A stretch of 64,000 bases of DNA from Pelagibacterales bacterium SAG-MED50. GTDB taxonomy: Bacteria; Pseudomonadota; Alphaproteobacteria; Pelagibacterales; Pelagibacteraceae. The translations under genes and the position numbers were made by a program. The notes beneath the pieces are model-generated. The model made no database searches and had not been told where the DNA came from. It saw only the letters and a list, made by a program, of their open reading frames with translations. This document shows, in pieces, positions 1 through 8,359 of the stretch (within the stretch, counting starts at the first letter, position 1; the number at the start of each line of letters is the position of its first letter). Where the stretch lies: the NCBI GenBank assembly GCA_014653385.1, contig JACWER010000006.1, positions 1 through 64,000 of the forward strand, given 5' to 3'.

Positions 1-52
1 TTCTACCTGATAAATTACTTATATTTTTTGACACTATTACCTTTTTATTTAA

Positions 53-892
53 TTAGCTCACAATAACTTTTTTGTTATTTGTGTAAATATTAAAACTTTC
101 CCTCTTTACGAAACCAATAAGGGTCATGTCAAACTTATTCGCTAGGTCAATAGCTAGGCTAGTTGGCGCACCAACCCCGATCATTATACCTATATCTGTC
201 ATTAAAACCTTTTGAACTAATTCAAAATTAAGTCTGCCAGAACATGTGATAAATTGGGTTTTAGGGTCTAATTGATCATTAATTAAAGCATTTCCAATAA
301 GCTTGTCTAAAGCATTATGTCGTCCAACATCTTCCCTTAAACTAATTAGTTCACCAGCACTATTAAATAAACCGCTAGCGTGTATTCCGCCTGTTTTGCT
401 AAATTCAGATTGTTTTTTTTGTAAAATATTTGGAGATTGAATAATTATTTCTTTTGTAATTTTTGGTTCTGAAGAGTTAGTTTTATTTTTTTTTATAATC
501 TCTAGTGCATCTAAAGATGACTTGCCACAAACACCACAAGATGAATTAGTTAGAAAATCTTTTTTGATTTTTGAAATATTAACATTTTGAGAATTATTAA
601 GTGAGGCTAAAATTTTATTTTGAATATTGTATTGACCAACTTTATCTCCATAACTTTCAATAGAATCAATATCTTTAATATTTTGAACAATTTGTTCATT
701 AAACAAAAAACCTCTTACAAGATCTTCATCATTACCAGGGGTTCTCATGGTGATTGATAAATTTTGACTAATCCATTTATCTTGTTCTTTAAATTTTAAA
801 GAAATTTCCAAAGGTTCCTCAATTGAAACTAAATCATCTAGATTTTCAAATTTACTAGAGCTAAATTTTAAAACTTTATATTTAGAATTCAT
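53..892 (-). CDS. fdhD: FdhD, sulfurtransferase for formate dehydrogenase maturation
   Basis: FdhD passes sulfur from a cysteine desulfurase (IscS in E. coli) to the molybdenum cofactor of formate dehydrogenase and is needed for its activity in the cytoplasm. The 279-aa length is normal. The family's CxxC motif is seen at C119-C122 (SSCGVCG), and the conserved HxSG-type and REDVGRHNA stretches lie near residues 170-195. It is the last gene of a minus-strand trio (NifU-like, HPP, fdhD) that diverges from mobA-moeA, so all five genes point to one job, arming a molybdenum enzyme. The formate dehydrogenase itself is outside the window. Confidence 0.95.
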   Translation of the reverse strand: MNSKYKVLKFSSSKFENLDDLVSIEEPLEISLKFKEQDKWISQNLSITMRTPGNDEDLVRGFLFNEQIVQNIKDIDSIESYGDKVGQYNIQNKILASLNNSQNVNISKIKKDFLTNSSCGVCGKSSLDALEIIKKNKTNSSEPKITKEIIIQSPNILQKKQSEFSKTGGIHASGLFNSAGELISLREDVGRHNALDKLIGNALINDQLDPKTQFITCSGRLNFELVQKVLMTDIGIMIGVGAPTSLAIDLANKFDMTLIGFVKRESFNIYTNNKKVIVS

Positions 893-896
893 AAAA

Positions 897-1373
897 TTAT
901 TTTAAAGGATAATTTTTTTTTAAAATGTATTTGTTGACTATTATTGCAAGTAATAAAATTATTATACACCCAAAAATAATTGGATTAATCAAATATTCAT
1001 AGGAAACACTTCCTATTATTATCATAATGGGATTTCCACCTGCAGGCGGGTGAACCACATTTAACAAAATCATTAAAAAAACTCCAGTTCCAACAGCGAG
1101 CGCAATATTAATATAAATTGGCAATGGAATATAATTTACAAAAACTACTCCAACAAATGCCGTTAATAAATGACCAAAAAAAACATTTTTAGGTTGTGCA
1201 AATGGACTTTCAGGAAAACCAAATAATAACACCATAGATGAACCAAAAGATCCTGCTAAAAAATAACCTAAAGTACTTTTGTATGTAAGAACTGTTAACA
1301 CACCAATAGTGAATGCTGAAAAAAAACCAGCAATTAATGCTTTTTCTAATATAGGTTTTGTAATTTTAATCAT
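897..1373 (-). CDS. HPP family integral membrane protein
   Basis: A 158-aa polytopic membrane protein with four to five hydrophobic segments. It carries the signature that names the HPP family, HPPAGGNP near residue 108. Members of the family have been linked to nitrite transport in cyanobacteria and chloroplasts, but the substrate here cannot be read from sequence. The start codon abuts the stop of the NifU-like gene (TAAATG on the minus strand) and the gene ends four bases before fdhD, so the three are very likely co-transcribed. A role in moving an ion connected with molybdoenzyme maturation or formate/nitrite handling is only inference. Confidence 0.85.
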   Translation of the reverse strand: MIKITKPILEKALIAGFFSAFTIGVLTVLTYKSTLGYFLAGSFGSSMVLLFGFPESPFAQPKNVFFGHLLTAFVGVVFVNYIPLPIYINIALAVGTGVFLMILLNVVHPPAGGNPIMIIIGSVSYEYLINPIIFGCIIILLLAIIVNKYILKKNYPLK

Positions 1374-1772
1374 TTAAATTTTTAAGGCCTTTAAGATAGT
1401 TCTTAAAGGAAGTAGCAAACATTCTTTTCTAGATAAATTTTTTTTATCTAAAATTACTTTAAAATCTTTCCAATGTTTTTCCATGGTTACCTTAACATCT
1501 TCAAATAATTTTTCACCACTAGTTACAAAAGCCTTTATTTCATTAATCTTTTTATTCTTTATTTTTCTAGAAAGTAAACTGACTGAGGCTTGGCAATAAA
1601 CACATGATTTGCACTGATATCCCATGTCTTTTATTACATCGTCTTTTACTATTAAGCTTATTTCCATTACGTCCCCACATAATGGATTTTTATTTTTTGA
1701 TTTATGGGTAAAATTTTCAAGAATCTTATTATTCTCTGTATGGGATGCTATTTCTAAAATTTTTAAATCCAT
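1374..1772 (-). CDS. NifU/SufU-like Fe-S scaffold paralogue with extra cysteines
   Basis: A 132-aa protein of the IscU/NifU N-terminal fold. The three expected ligand regions are visible: NPLCGD (C32), the middle cysteine followed by a QAS segment (C57), and a late cysteine in RKECLLLPL. Unlike IscU or the SufU at 62.3 kb, the middle region reads CKSCVYCQAS, adding C54 and C60 and making a CxxCxxC motif. It sits directly upstream of the HPP gene and fdhD. The context suggests a scaffold or sulfur carrier dedicated to formate dehydrogenase or another Mo enzyme, while bulk Fe-S assembly uses the suf operon. The family call is firm; the specialised role is inferred. Confidence 0.8.
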   Translation of the reverse strand: MDLKILEIASHTENNKILENFTHKSKNKNPLCGDVMEISLIVKDDVIKDMGYQCKSCVYCQASVSLLSRKIKNKKINEIKAFVTSGEKLFEDVKVTMEKHWKDFKVILDKKNLSRKECLLLPLRTILKALKI

Positions 1773-1815
1773 TATATTTCTTTAATTCAATCTTTAATGT
1801 TTTATATTTTGATAA

Positions 1816-2415
1816 ATGGAGCATAACAATATTTTAGGCACAGTGCTAGCAGGCGGAAAGTCTCAAAGATTTGGTGAAGATAAATCACAAGTTAAATTAG
1901 GCGATAAATTATTGATTGATTATATTTTATCGGAAATCATAGATGAATTTAATGAAGTATTAGTGGTTTCCAATAACCTAATTAACTTTAAAGAGTCTGA
2001 AAAGATTTCATTAATTAAAGATTTTAAGAAAGACCTGGGACCATTGGGTGGAGTTTTGACTGCAATGAAATGGGTAAAAGATAATAATAAAGATTATCAA
2101 TGGATCTCTACTTTTCCTGCTGATACTCCCTTTTTTAAAAATCAAATATTAAAAGATTTTTTAAACAAGATAAATATGGAAGAAGGTAAACTTTTTTTTA
2201 TCAAATCAAATAATACTCGACATAATATATTTGGACTTTGGTCTATAGATTTAATGGATAAATTAGAAGAAGATTTAGATAAAGGAGAAAGAAAAGTAGA
2301 GGTTTGGGCAAATAGTATAGGAGTTAAAAATATTAATATGAAGTTTGAAAATAAAGATCCTTTCTTTAATATAAATACTAAAGAAGATTTAAAAAAAGCT
2401 ATAGAAAATTTGTGA
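1816..2415 (+). CDS. mobA: MobA, molybdenum cofactor guanylyltransferase
   Basis: MobA transfers GMP from GTP to Mo-molybdopterin, making the guanine dinucleotide cofactor used by formate dehydrogenases. The 199-aa protein starts with the nucleotidyltransferase signature LAGGKSQRFG at residues 11-20 followed by the DKSQVKL segment. A metal-binding FPADTPF motif appears near residue 97 and the C-terminal FFNINTKEDL motif is typical of the family. It is followed one base later by moeA. The start ATG lies 43 bases from the divergent NifU-like gene, leaving just enough room for a shared divergent promoter region. Confidence 0.95.
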   Translation: MEHNNILGTVLAGGKSQRFGEDKSQVKLGDKLLIDYILSEIIDEFNEVLVVSNNLINFKESEKISLIKDFKKDLGPLGGVLTAMKWVKDNNKDYQWISTFPADTPFFKNQILKDFLNKINMEEGKLFFIKSNNTRHNIFGLWSIDLMDKLEEDLDKGERKVEVWANSIGVKNINMKFENKDPFFNINTKEDLKKAIENL

Positions 2416-2416
2416 A

Positions 2417-3661
2417 ATGATTAGTTATCAATATTCAAAAAGAATTTTAAAAAAAGCAATTATCAAAATTAAAGATGAAAATATTAAGAGCACGAATTCT
2501 TTAAATAGAGTTGTTTCGAAAAATATTTATTCTGAAATTAATTACCCATCAGGAGATAATGCTGCATTTGACGGATATGCTATTAATTCAAATGACACTA
2601 AAAATATAAAAAAAAATTTACCAAAGAAATTTAATATTATAGGGTTGATAGCAGCAGGTAATAAGCCTTTTAAAAAGAAAATTAAAAAATATGACACAGT
2701 AGAGATAATGACTGGTGGCATCATTCCAAAAGGTTTTGATACTATTATTCCAATTGAAAAAATTATTTTTTATTCAAATAAGAAAAATATTTTAATAGAT
2801 AGAAAAATAACCAAATATAATCATGTTAGATTTGCTGGATCTGATTTTAAAAAAAAAGAAATAGTTGTTAAAAAGAATACAGTCATTCAGCCAAATCATA
2901 TTTTAGCTTTAAAGACATTAGGCATTAAAAACGTTACTGTTAAAAAAAAGATTAATATTCTTTTTTTCTCTACAGGAAATGAAATATCTAATAATGACAA
3001 TATCCCTAGTTGGAAAGTTAGAAACTCAAATAGTCACTATATCAATAGTTTAAACGTAAATTTTTTATTTAATTTCAAAGATGGTGGAATTTTAAAAGAT
3101 AATCATGAAAATATATTTCAATCAAAAATATCTAAAATGCTGAATTCTAAAATAGATATTATTATTACATCAGGAGCCGTTTCTGCGGGTAAATTCGATT
3201 TCGTTCCAGACATTGTAAAAAAATTCAAATTATCTAACTACTTTAAGAGTGTATCAATCAGACCCGGCAAGCCAGTTTTGTTTGCAAGGATTAAAAATAA
3301 ACAAAAAGTAATTTTTGGATTACCTGGAAATCCTATGTCTTCTGCGGCCTGTTTTAGATTTTTTGTTTATCCCTATATTGCTCATGTGATGGGTATTAGT
3401 GAAGAAAAACCAATTAAAGCTATTTTAAAAAATGATTTTATTAAAAAAAAGAATTTTACAAGATTTGCTAAAAGTAAATTAAACACAACTAAAAATGGTA
3501 AAATAGAAGTTGAAATTTTAAAAGGACAAGAATCATTCAGAATTAAATCATTTGTTAAATCAAATATCTGGGCGTTATTACCAACTGGTAAATCTAAGTT
3601 TAAAAAAGGTGAGATTGTTGATTGTTTTTTTCCAAATCATATTAATCAATCTTTAATCTAA
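2417..3661 (+). CDS. moeA: MoeA, molybdopterin molybdenumtransferase
   Basis: MoeA inserts molybdate into adenylylated molybdopterin. The 414-aa protein shows the N-terminal MoeA signature GDNAAFDGYA near residues 44-53, the MTGGIIPKG segment, the MPT-binding domain with SGAVSAGKFDF, and the late GLPGNPMSSA motif before the C-terminal domain. It lies one base after mobA, so the two are an operon. The protein is unusually rich in lysine and isoleucine, as expected for this AT-rich genome. No MogA or MoaB domain is fused to it. Confidence 0.95.
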   Translation: MISYQYSKRILKKAIIKIKDENIKSTNSLNRVVSKNIYSEINYPSGDNAAFDGYAINSNDTKNIKKNLPKKFNIIGLIAAGNKPFKKKIKKYDTVEIMTGGIIPKGFDTIIPIEKIIFYSNKKNILIDRKITKYNHVRFAGSDFKKKEIVVKKNTVIQPNHILALKTLGIKNVTVKKKINILFFSTGNEISNNDNIPSWKVRNSNSHYINSLNVNFLFNFKDGGILKDNHENIFQSKISKMLNSKIDIIITSGAVSAGKFDFVPDIVKKFKLSNYFKSVSIRPGKPVLFARIKNKQKVIFGLPGNPMSSAACFRFFVYPYIAHVMGISEEKPIKAILKNDFIKKKNFTRFAKSKLNTTKNGKIEVEILKGQESFRIKSFVKSNIWALLPTGKSKFKKGEIVDCFFPNHINQSLI

Positions 3662-3712
3662 TGCATGTCATTTTTGTTGTAGTTAAAACTATTTACAATT
3701 AAACATCTGGAT

Positions 3713-4618
3713 ATGATTGAGCTTAAAAATCCTAGAATAGCAGTACCAGTTGTTTTATTTGCTGGCCTAGTATGGTCCTTTGGTCCTTTAGTTGTAAGAT
3801 ATATGAATGATCCTCAATTAATTCCATGGCAGTATATTTTTGGTAGAGGTTTAACAATATTTATCCTTTTAAATTTATATTTATTTTTTGAAGAAGGAAA
3901 AAATTTTTATAAAAATTATTTTAGAATTGGTCTATCTGGTTTATTAGGAGGATCAGGCTTAGGTATTGCAATGATTTCTTTTATGTTTTCTATAACTAAT
4001 ACTAGTGCAGCAATTACTCTATTATGTTTAGCAGCTATGCCATTTTTTACTGCCTTGTTGGCTTTTTTATTTTTAAGAGAAAAAATTTCTTTAAATGTAT
4101 GGGTATCAATTATTATTGCGACAGTTGGTATTGGAATAATGGCTGTGGGTAATACCTCTGAGACTTCTTTAATTGGATTCGTTTTTGGCATGACTTCATC
4201 AGTTGGTTTTGCAGTTTTTTCTGTATCCCTTAGATGGCGTAAAGATACTCCAAAGTTTACGACAACTGCATTTGCTGGTTTATTCTGTGTAGTTTTTGCA
4301 ACTATAATGATTTTTTATAAAGATTTAAATTTCTTTTCGACAAGCTACAACAGTTCATTATTTTCTTTACATGGAACATTAGTTTGTTTGGGATTAATTT
4401 TGTACTCAATCGGTTCAAAAGCTATTCCAGCTGCTGAATTAACCTTGCTATCTTTGACAGAAGTAATTGGTGGAATTTTTTGGGTTTGGTTGCCTTTATT
4501 TGGTATTAATGAGATACCAACTACCAATACTATTATTGGTGGTTTTTTTCTTTTTATATCCCTTACATATTACAGTTTAGTAATGAGATGGAATAAAAGA
4601 TATATTGGATTAAATTAA
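3713..4618 (+). CDS. DMT-superfamily (EamA) permease
   Basis: A 301-aa inner-membrane protein with about ten hydrophobic helices arranged as two EamA repeats (roughly residues 10-140 and 150-290), the normal layout for the drug/metabolite transporter superfamily. The substrate cannot be predicted from sequence. It ends four bases before the creatinase-like gene and runs the same way, so it probably moves a substrate or product of that operon, for example an amino acid or guanidino compound. That link is inference from spacing only. No riboswitch-sized leader is present upstream; only 51 bases separate it from moeA. Confidence 0.88.
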   Translation: MIELKNPRIAVPVVLFAGLVWSFGPLVVRYMNDPQLIPWQYIFGRGLTIFILLNLYLFFEEGKNFYKNYFRIGLSGLLGGSGLGIAMISFMFSITNTSAAITLLCLAAMPFFTALLAFLFLREKISLNVWVSIIIATVGIGIMAVGNTSETSLIGFVFGMTSSVGFAVFSVSLRWRKDTPKFTTTAFAGLFCVVFATIMIFYKDLNFFSTSYNSSLFSLHGTLVCLGLILYSIGSKAIPAAELTLLSLTEVIGGIFWVWLPLFGINEIPTTNTIIGGFFLFISLTYYSLVMRWNKRYIGLN

Positions 4619-4622
4619 TTTT

Positions 4623-5840
4623 ATGGAAAGACCAGATTTTTTTTCATTAAAAAATGGTGAGAAAGTAAAACTTCCTTTTTCAAATTCAGAATACGATAGA
4701 AGAGTAAATAATTTAAGAAAAATAATGGATAAAAATAACCTTGATATGGTTATTTTATCATCAATGCATAATATTGCTTATTATACGGGTTTTATTTATT
4801 GTTCATTCGGTAGACCTTATGGTTGCATTATTACTAAAAATAAAATTTCAACAATTTCGGCCAATATAGATGCAAGTCAACCTTGGAGAAGATCTCATTG
4901 TGATAATGTTATTTATACAGATTGGAAAAGAGATAATTTTTTAAGAGCTATAGTTTCAATTATTGGCAGAGACGATCCACCAAAAACAATTGGACTAGAA
5001 AATGATCATGTCACTTTAGACATGAGAGAGAAAATAGGATCTATTTTTTCTTTTTCTGTTTTTAGTGATGTCTCAAAAAATTTAATGCAACTTAGAATGA
5101 TTAAATCTAATGAGGAAATTGAAATTATTAAAAATGGAGCAAGAATTGCTGACTTAGGTGGAGAAGAAATTGTTAAGAATATCAGAGAAGAAAATACAGA
5201 AATTGAAATTGCTATAGCTGGACGTGATTGTATGGAACGAGAAATCGTTAAAACTTATCCTGATGCCGAATATATGGATACGTGGGTTTGGTTTCAATCA
5301 GGTATTAATACAGATGGTGCACACAATCCAAAAACTAATAAAAAGTTAATTAAAGGAGATATTTTATCACTTAATACTTTTCCAATGATTTCTGGATATT
5401 ATACAGCATTAGAAAGAACATTATTTTTAGATCATGCTGATGATGAAAGCCTTAAAGCCTGGGAAGCAAATGTCAAAGTCCACAAACGTGGATTAGAATT
5501 AATTAAGCCAGGTGTTAAATGTTCTGATATTTGTCACGAACTTAATGAATTATTTGCTGAACTTGGATACTTACAATATCGAACATTTGGTTATGGGCAT
5601 TCGTTTGGGATTCTTTCTCATTTTTATGGAAGAGAAGCTGGACTAGAACTTAGAGAAGATGTTGACACGGTACTTGAGGAAAATATGGTGGTCTCAATGG
5701 AGCCAATGATTATGATTCCAGAAGGAAATCCTGGAGCAGGAGGATATAGAGAGCATGATATATTAGTGATTGGTAAAGATAGTGCAGAGAATATTACAAA
5801 ATTTCCTTTCGGGCCTGAACATAATATAATAAAAAACTAA
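4623..5840 (+). CDS. Creatinase-like (M24 family) amidinohydrolase
   Basis: This 405-aa protein has the pita-bread M24 fold but closely resembles Pseudomonas creatinase (creatine amidinohydrolase, creatine to sarcosine plus urea) rather than a metal-dependent Xaa-Pro peptidase. Creatinase-type segments are visible: YCSFGRPY near residue 60, ANIDASQPWRR near 80, WFQSGINTDGAHNP near 224-236 and YGHSFGILSHFYGREAGLE near 324. The catalytic His of creatinase (His232) aligns with H234, and the guanidinium-binding Glu262, Glu358 and Arg335 align with E264, E360 and R337; H378 matches His376. All these come from comparison with the remembered Pseudomonas protein. The true substrate may be creatine, guanidinoacetate or another guanidino acid. 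Confidence 0.85.
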   Translation: MERPDFFSLKNGEKVKLPFSNSEYDRRVNNLRKIMDKNNLDMVILSSMHNIAYYTGFIYCSFGRPYGCIITKNKISTISANIDASQPWRRSHCDNVIYTDWKRDNFLRAIVSIIGRDDPPKTIGLENDHVTLDMREKIGSIFSFSVFSDVSKNLMQLRMIKSNEEIEIIKNGARIADLGGEEIVKNIREENTEIEIAIAGRDCMEREIVKTYPDAEYMDTWVWFQSGINTDGAHNPKTNKKLIKGDILSLNTFPMISGYYTALERTLFLDHADDESLKAWEANVKVHKRGLELIKPGVKCSDICHELNELFAELGYLQYRTFGYGHSFGILSHFYGREAGLELREDVDTVLEENMVVSMEPMIMIPEGNPGAGGYREHDILVIGKDSAENITKFPFGPEHNIIKN

Positions 5841-5848
5841 TATATTTT

Positions 5849-6970
5849 ATGACTGATAAAACTATCGTTAATAGTTGGAATGAATGGGATCCATTAAAGC
5901 ATGTTATTGTTGGAAGAGCAGATGGAACTTGCATACCTGCTCCTGAACCTGCACTTGATGCTAAAGTTCCTGAAGATAGTGATATGCTAGGTCAATTTGG
6001 CCCAAGAACTAAAGACACAGTTGATAAAGCAAATCAACTATTAGATGATTTTTCAAATATGCTTATTAAAAGAGGAGTTAAAGTAGATCGTCCTTCTCCA
6101 ATTGATTTTAATAATAAAACTTCAACACCTGATTGGGAAGCTGAAACAATGTTTGGTTGTATGCCACCAAGAGATGTTTTGCTTACAGTTGGAAATGAAA
6201 TTTTAGAGGCTACAATGAGTTACCGTTGTAGATGGTTTGAATATCTTTGTTATCGACCTTTGCTTCAAGAATATTATAACAAAGACCGAAATATGAGACA
6301 CGAGTCAGCACCAAAACCAAGACTTACAGATAAAGATTATAGAAAAGATTATTTATCAGATAAAATAGGTATTCAAAAAAGATTAGAATGGACTGAAGAC
6401 AAATTTTTTGTAACTACAGAAGAAGAACCGTTGTTTGATGCTGCAGATGTACTTAGATTTGGCAAAGATCTTGTAGTTCAGCATGGTTTTACAACAAACT
6501 TAAAAGGAATTGATTGGTTAAAAAGACATTATAAAGATCATAGAGTTCATGCTGTTAATTTTCCAGGTGATCCTTATCCAATTCATATTGATGCAACATT
6601 TACTCCAATTAAAGAGGGATTAATTATAAATAACCCTCAAAGAAGGTTGCCTAAAGAACAAAGAAAATTATTTGAAGATAATGGTTGGGAAATAGTAGAC
6701 AGCGCTCAACCAGCTCACAATGAACCACCTCCTTTATGTTATTCATCTACTTGGTTGTCAATGAATGTGTTAGTTTTAGACCCTAAAACAGTTTGTGTTG
6801 AAAAAAGTGAAATTTATCAGCAAGAGCAATTAGATAAATTAGGCATGGAAGTCCTCCCTGTAGAATTACGTGATGCTTATGCATTTGGTGGAGGTTTGCA
6901 TTGCTGCACAGCTGATGTCTATAGAGAAGGCACTTTAAAAGATTACTTTCCAAAACAACAATATGACTAA
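5849..6970 (+). CDS. Glycine amidinotransferase-like enzyme (AGAT family)
   Basis: The 373-aa protein belongs to the arginine:glycine amidinotransferase family (arginine + glycine to ornithine + guanidinoacetate, reversible). The start, NSWNEWDPLKHVIVGRAD, and the fold-wide segments match animal AGAT. The catalytic triad of AGAT (Asp254, His303, Cys407 in the human enzyme) corresponds to D200 in FDAAD, H246 in IHIDATF and C352 in GGGLHCCTADV. Length fits the mature enzyme without a mitochondrial presequence. It begins eight bases after the creatinase-like gene and overlaps the threonine aldolase gene by eight bases. Direction and acceptor in vivo are unknown; run in reverse it would release glycine from guanidinoacetate. 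Confidence 0.85.
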   Translation: MTDKTIVNSWNEWDPLKHVIVGRADGTCIPAPEPALDAKVPEDSDMLGQFGPRTKDTVDKANQLLDDFSNMLIKRGVKVDRPSPIDFNNKTSTPDWEAETMFGCMPPRDVLLTVGNEILEATMSYRCRWFEYLCYRPLLQEYYNKDRNMRHESAPKPRLTDKDYRKDYLSDKIGIQKRLEWTEDKFFVTTEEEPLFDAADVLRFGKDLVVQHGFTTNLKGIDWLKRHYKDHRVHAVNFPGDPYPIHIDATFTPIKEGLIINNPQRRLPKEQRKLFEDNGWEIVDSAQPAHNEPPPLCYSSTWLSMNVLVLDPKTVCVEKSEIYQQEQLDKLGMEVLPVELRDAYAFGGGLHCCTADVYREGTLKDYFPKQQYD

Positions 6971-8015
6971 AATTAAAACAAAAAGAGATCGAGTAAAATT
7001 TGCTTCAGATAATGTTGCTGGTGCTTGTCCAGAAGTATTAGATGCTATCATAAAAGCAAATGATGGAGATAGCACTCCATATGGCAACGATCAAATATCA
7101 ACTAAATTACAAGATAAGTTTTCTGAAATATTTGAAAAAGAAGTAATAGTTTTTCCAACTGCATCAGGAACTGCTGCTAATGCACTTGCTTTAGCTACTA
7201 TGACACCATCGTTCGGTAATGTTTATTGTCATAAATTATCACATATTAATACTGATGAATGTGGAGCTCCTGAATTTTATACAGGAGGTGGAAAGCTAGT
7301 CACTTTAAATGGAGTAAAAGGAAAAATAACTGCAGAAGAATTAGACCAAGCAATTAGTGGAAAGGGGATTGTTCACCACACTCAACCATCTTCAGTTAGC
7401 ATAACTCAAGTTTGCGAAACTGGTGAGGTATATCAATTAGATGAAATTAAAAAGATTTCGGAAGTTACCCACAAACATAATTTAAGTATACATATGGATG
7501 GCGCTCGATTTGCTAATGCTTTAGTTTCATTAAATGCAACTCCAGCTGAAATGACGTGGAAATCAGGTATTGATGTATTATCATTTGGAGCAACTAAAAA
7601 TGGCTGTATAGCTGCAGAAGCAATTATTTTTTTTAAAAAAAATTTAGTGGGAAATGTTGCTTTCTTAATGAAAAGAGCAGGTCACTTACTATCTAAAATG
7701 CGTTTTGTTTCTGCTCAATTGGATGCTTATATTTCAAATGATGTTTGGCTAAGAAATGCAAAACATGCAAATAAAATGGGAAAAAAATTAAGTGATGGAT
7801 TAAAAGATCATGCAGATATTAATTTAGCATATCCAACTGAAGCTAATGAAGTATTTGCAACATTTCCAAGAAATAAGATTGATTATTTAAATTCAGAAGG
7901 ATATCAAATTAATGAAGACGAGTGGGATGGTAAAGCAGTAAGACTAGTTGCAGCTTGGAATACTCAAGATACTGACGTCGATCATTTACTTAATAGTTTA
8001 AAAAATTCTAACTAG
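6963..8015 (+). CDS. ltaE: Low-specificity L-threonine aldolase
   Basis: A 350-aa PLP-dependent fold-type I enzyme of the beta-eliminating lyase family that splits threonine into glycine and acetaldehyde. The family start FASDNVAGACPEVLDAI, the TASGTAANALAL loop, HMDGARFANA (Asp binding the pyridine nitrogen) and the Schiff-base lysine K212 in SFGATKNG are all visible. Its ATG lies inside the last codons of the amidinotransferase gene, which points to translational coupling. Together with its two upstream enzymes it forms a set whose common product is glycine or N-methylglycine. Confidence 0.9.
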   Translation: MTKIKTKRDRVKFASDNVAGACPEVLDAIIKANDGDSTPYGNDQISTKLQDKFSEIFEKEVIVFPTASGTAANALALATMTPSFGNVYCHKLSHINTDECGAPEFYTGGGKLVTLNGVKGKITAEELDQAISGKGIVHHTQPSSVSITQVCETGEVYQLDEIKKISEVTHKHNLSIHMDGARFANALVSLNATPAEMTWKSGIDVLSFGATKNGCIAAEAIIFFKKNLVGNVAFLMKRAGHLLSKMRFVSAQLDAYISNDVWLRNAKHANKMGKKLSDGLKDHADINLAYPTEANEVFATFPRNKIDYLNSEGYQINEDEWDGKAVRLVAAWNTQDTDVDHLLNSLKNSN

Positions 8016-8235
8016 GATTTTGTTTTAAAAATTCAATATATTTTACTACTTCATCAAATTTTTCATCAGGAATATCTTTGTAGCTTAAATTAAAATGATC
8101 TTTCACACAGATTGCAACATGTGCATAAGGGTTTCTACCTTTTGGATGATTTGCGTGCTCAGGTAATTGACCCACCAAATAATCGCCAGCTTCCTGTATC
8201 ATTTTCCACAGTTTACTTGTATTTTCTTTATTCAT
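8008..8235 (-). CDS. Small conserved-looking protein, ORF6C-like helical region
   Basis: A 75-aa hydrophilic protein if the ATG at 8235 is used; the ORF track start at 8244 is a TTG three codons earlier. The segment NPYAHVAICVKDHFNLSYKDIPDEKF recalls the ORF6C domain found at the C-terminus of some phage antirepressor-like proteins, which also combines a conserved histidine/lysine stretch with a Y+DIP motif. That resemblance is only from memory and the protein is too short to be sure. It is convergent with the threonine aldolase gene (8-base overlap) and has no obvious partner. Function unknown. Confidence 0.6.
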   Translation of the reverse strand: MNKENTSKLWKMIQEAGDYLVGQLPEHANHPKGRNPYAHVAICVKDHFNLSYKDIPDEKFDEVVKYIEFLKQNPS

Positions 8236-8359
8236 ATTGATCAAAAATTAGATTTATCTCTTTTATATTTAGTTTATTTTGAAAAAAAATTATTCATAAA
8301 TTATAATATAGATTGAAAAAATTAGATTAAAAAAATTAATAAGTGAATTAAAAAATAAA

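Noticed and set aside
1-66. Possible 3' end of an upstream plus-strand gene (frame ending TAG at 54-56 or TAA at 64-66)
   Set aside because: Only 17-21 codons are open from the window edge in two frames and neither tail can be recognised.
3662-3712. Glycine riboswitch before the creatinase/threonine aldolase operon
   Set aside because: The gap is only 51 bases, too short for a glycine aptamer, and lacks its conserved stems.
4623-5840. Xaa-Pro aminopeptidase reading of the M24 protein
   Set aside because: The metal ligands of peptidases are not in place and creatinase residues are, so creatinase-like is a better call.
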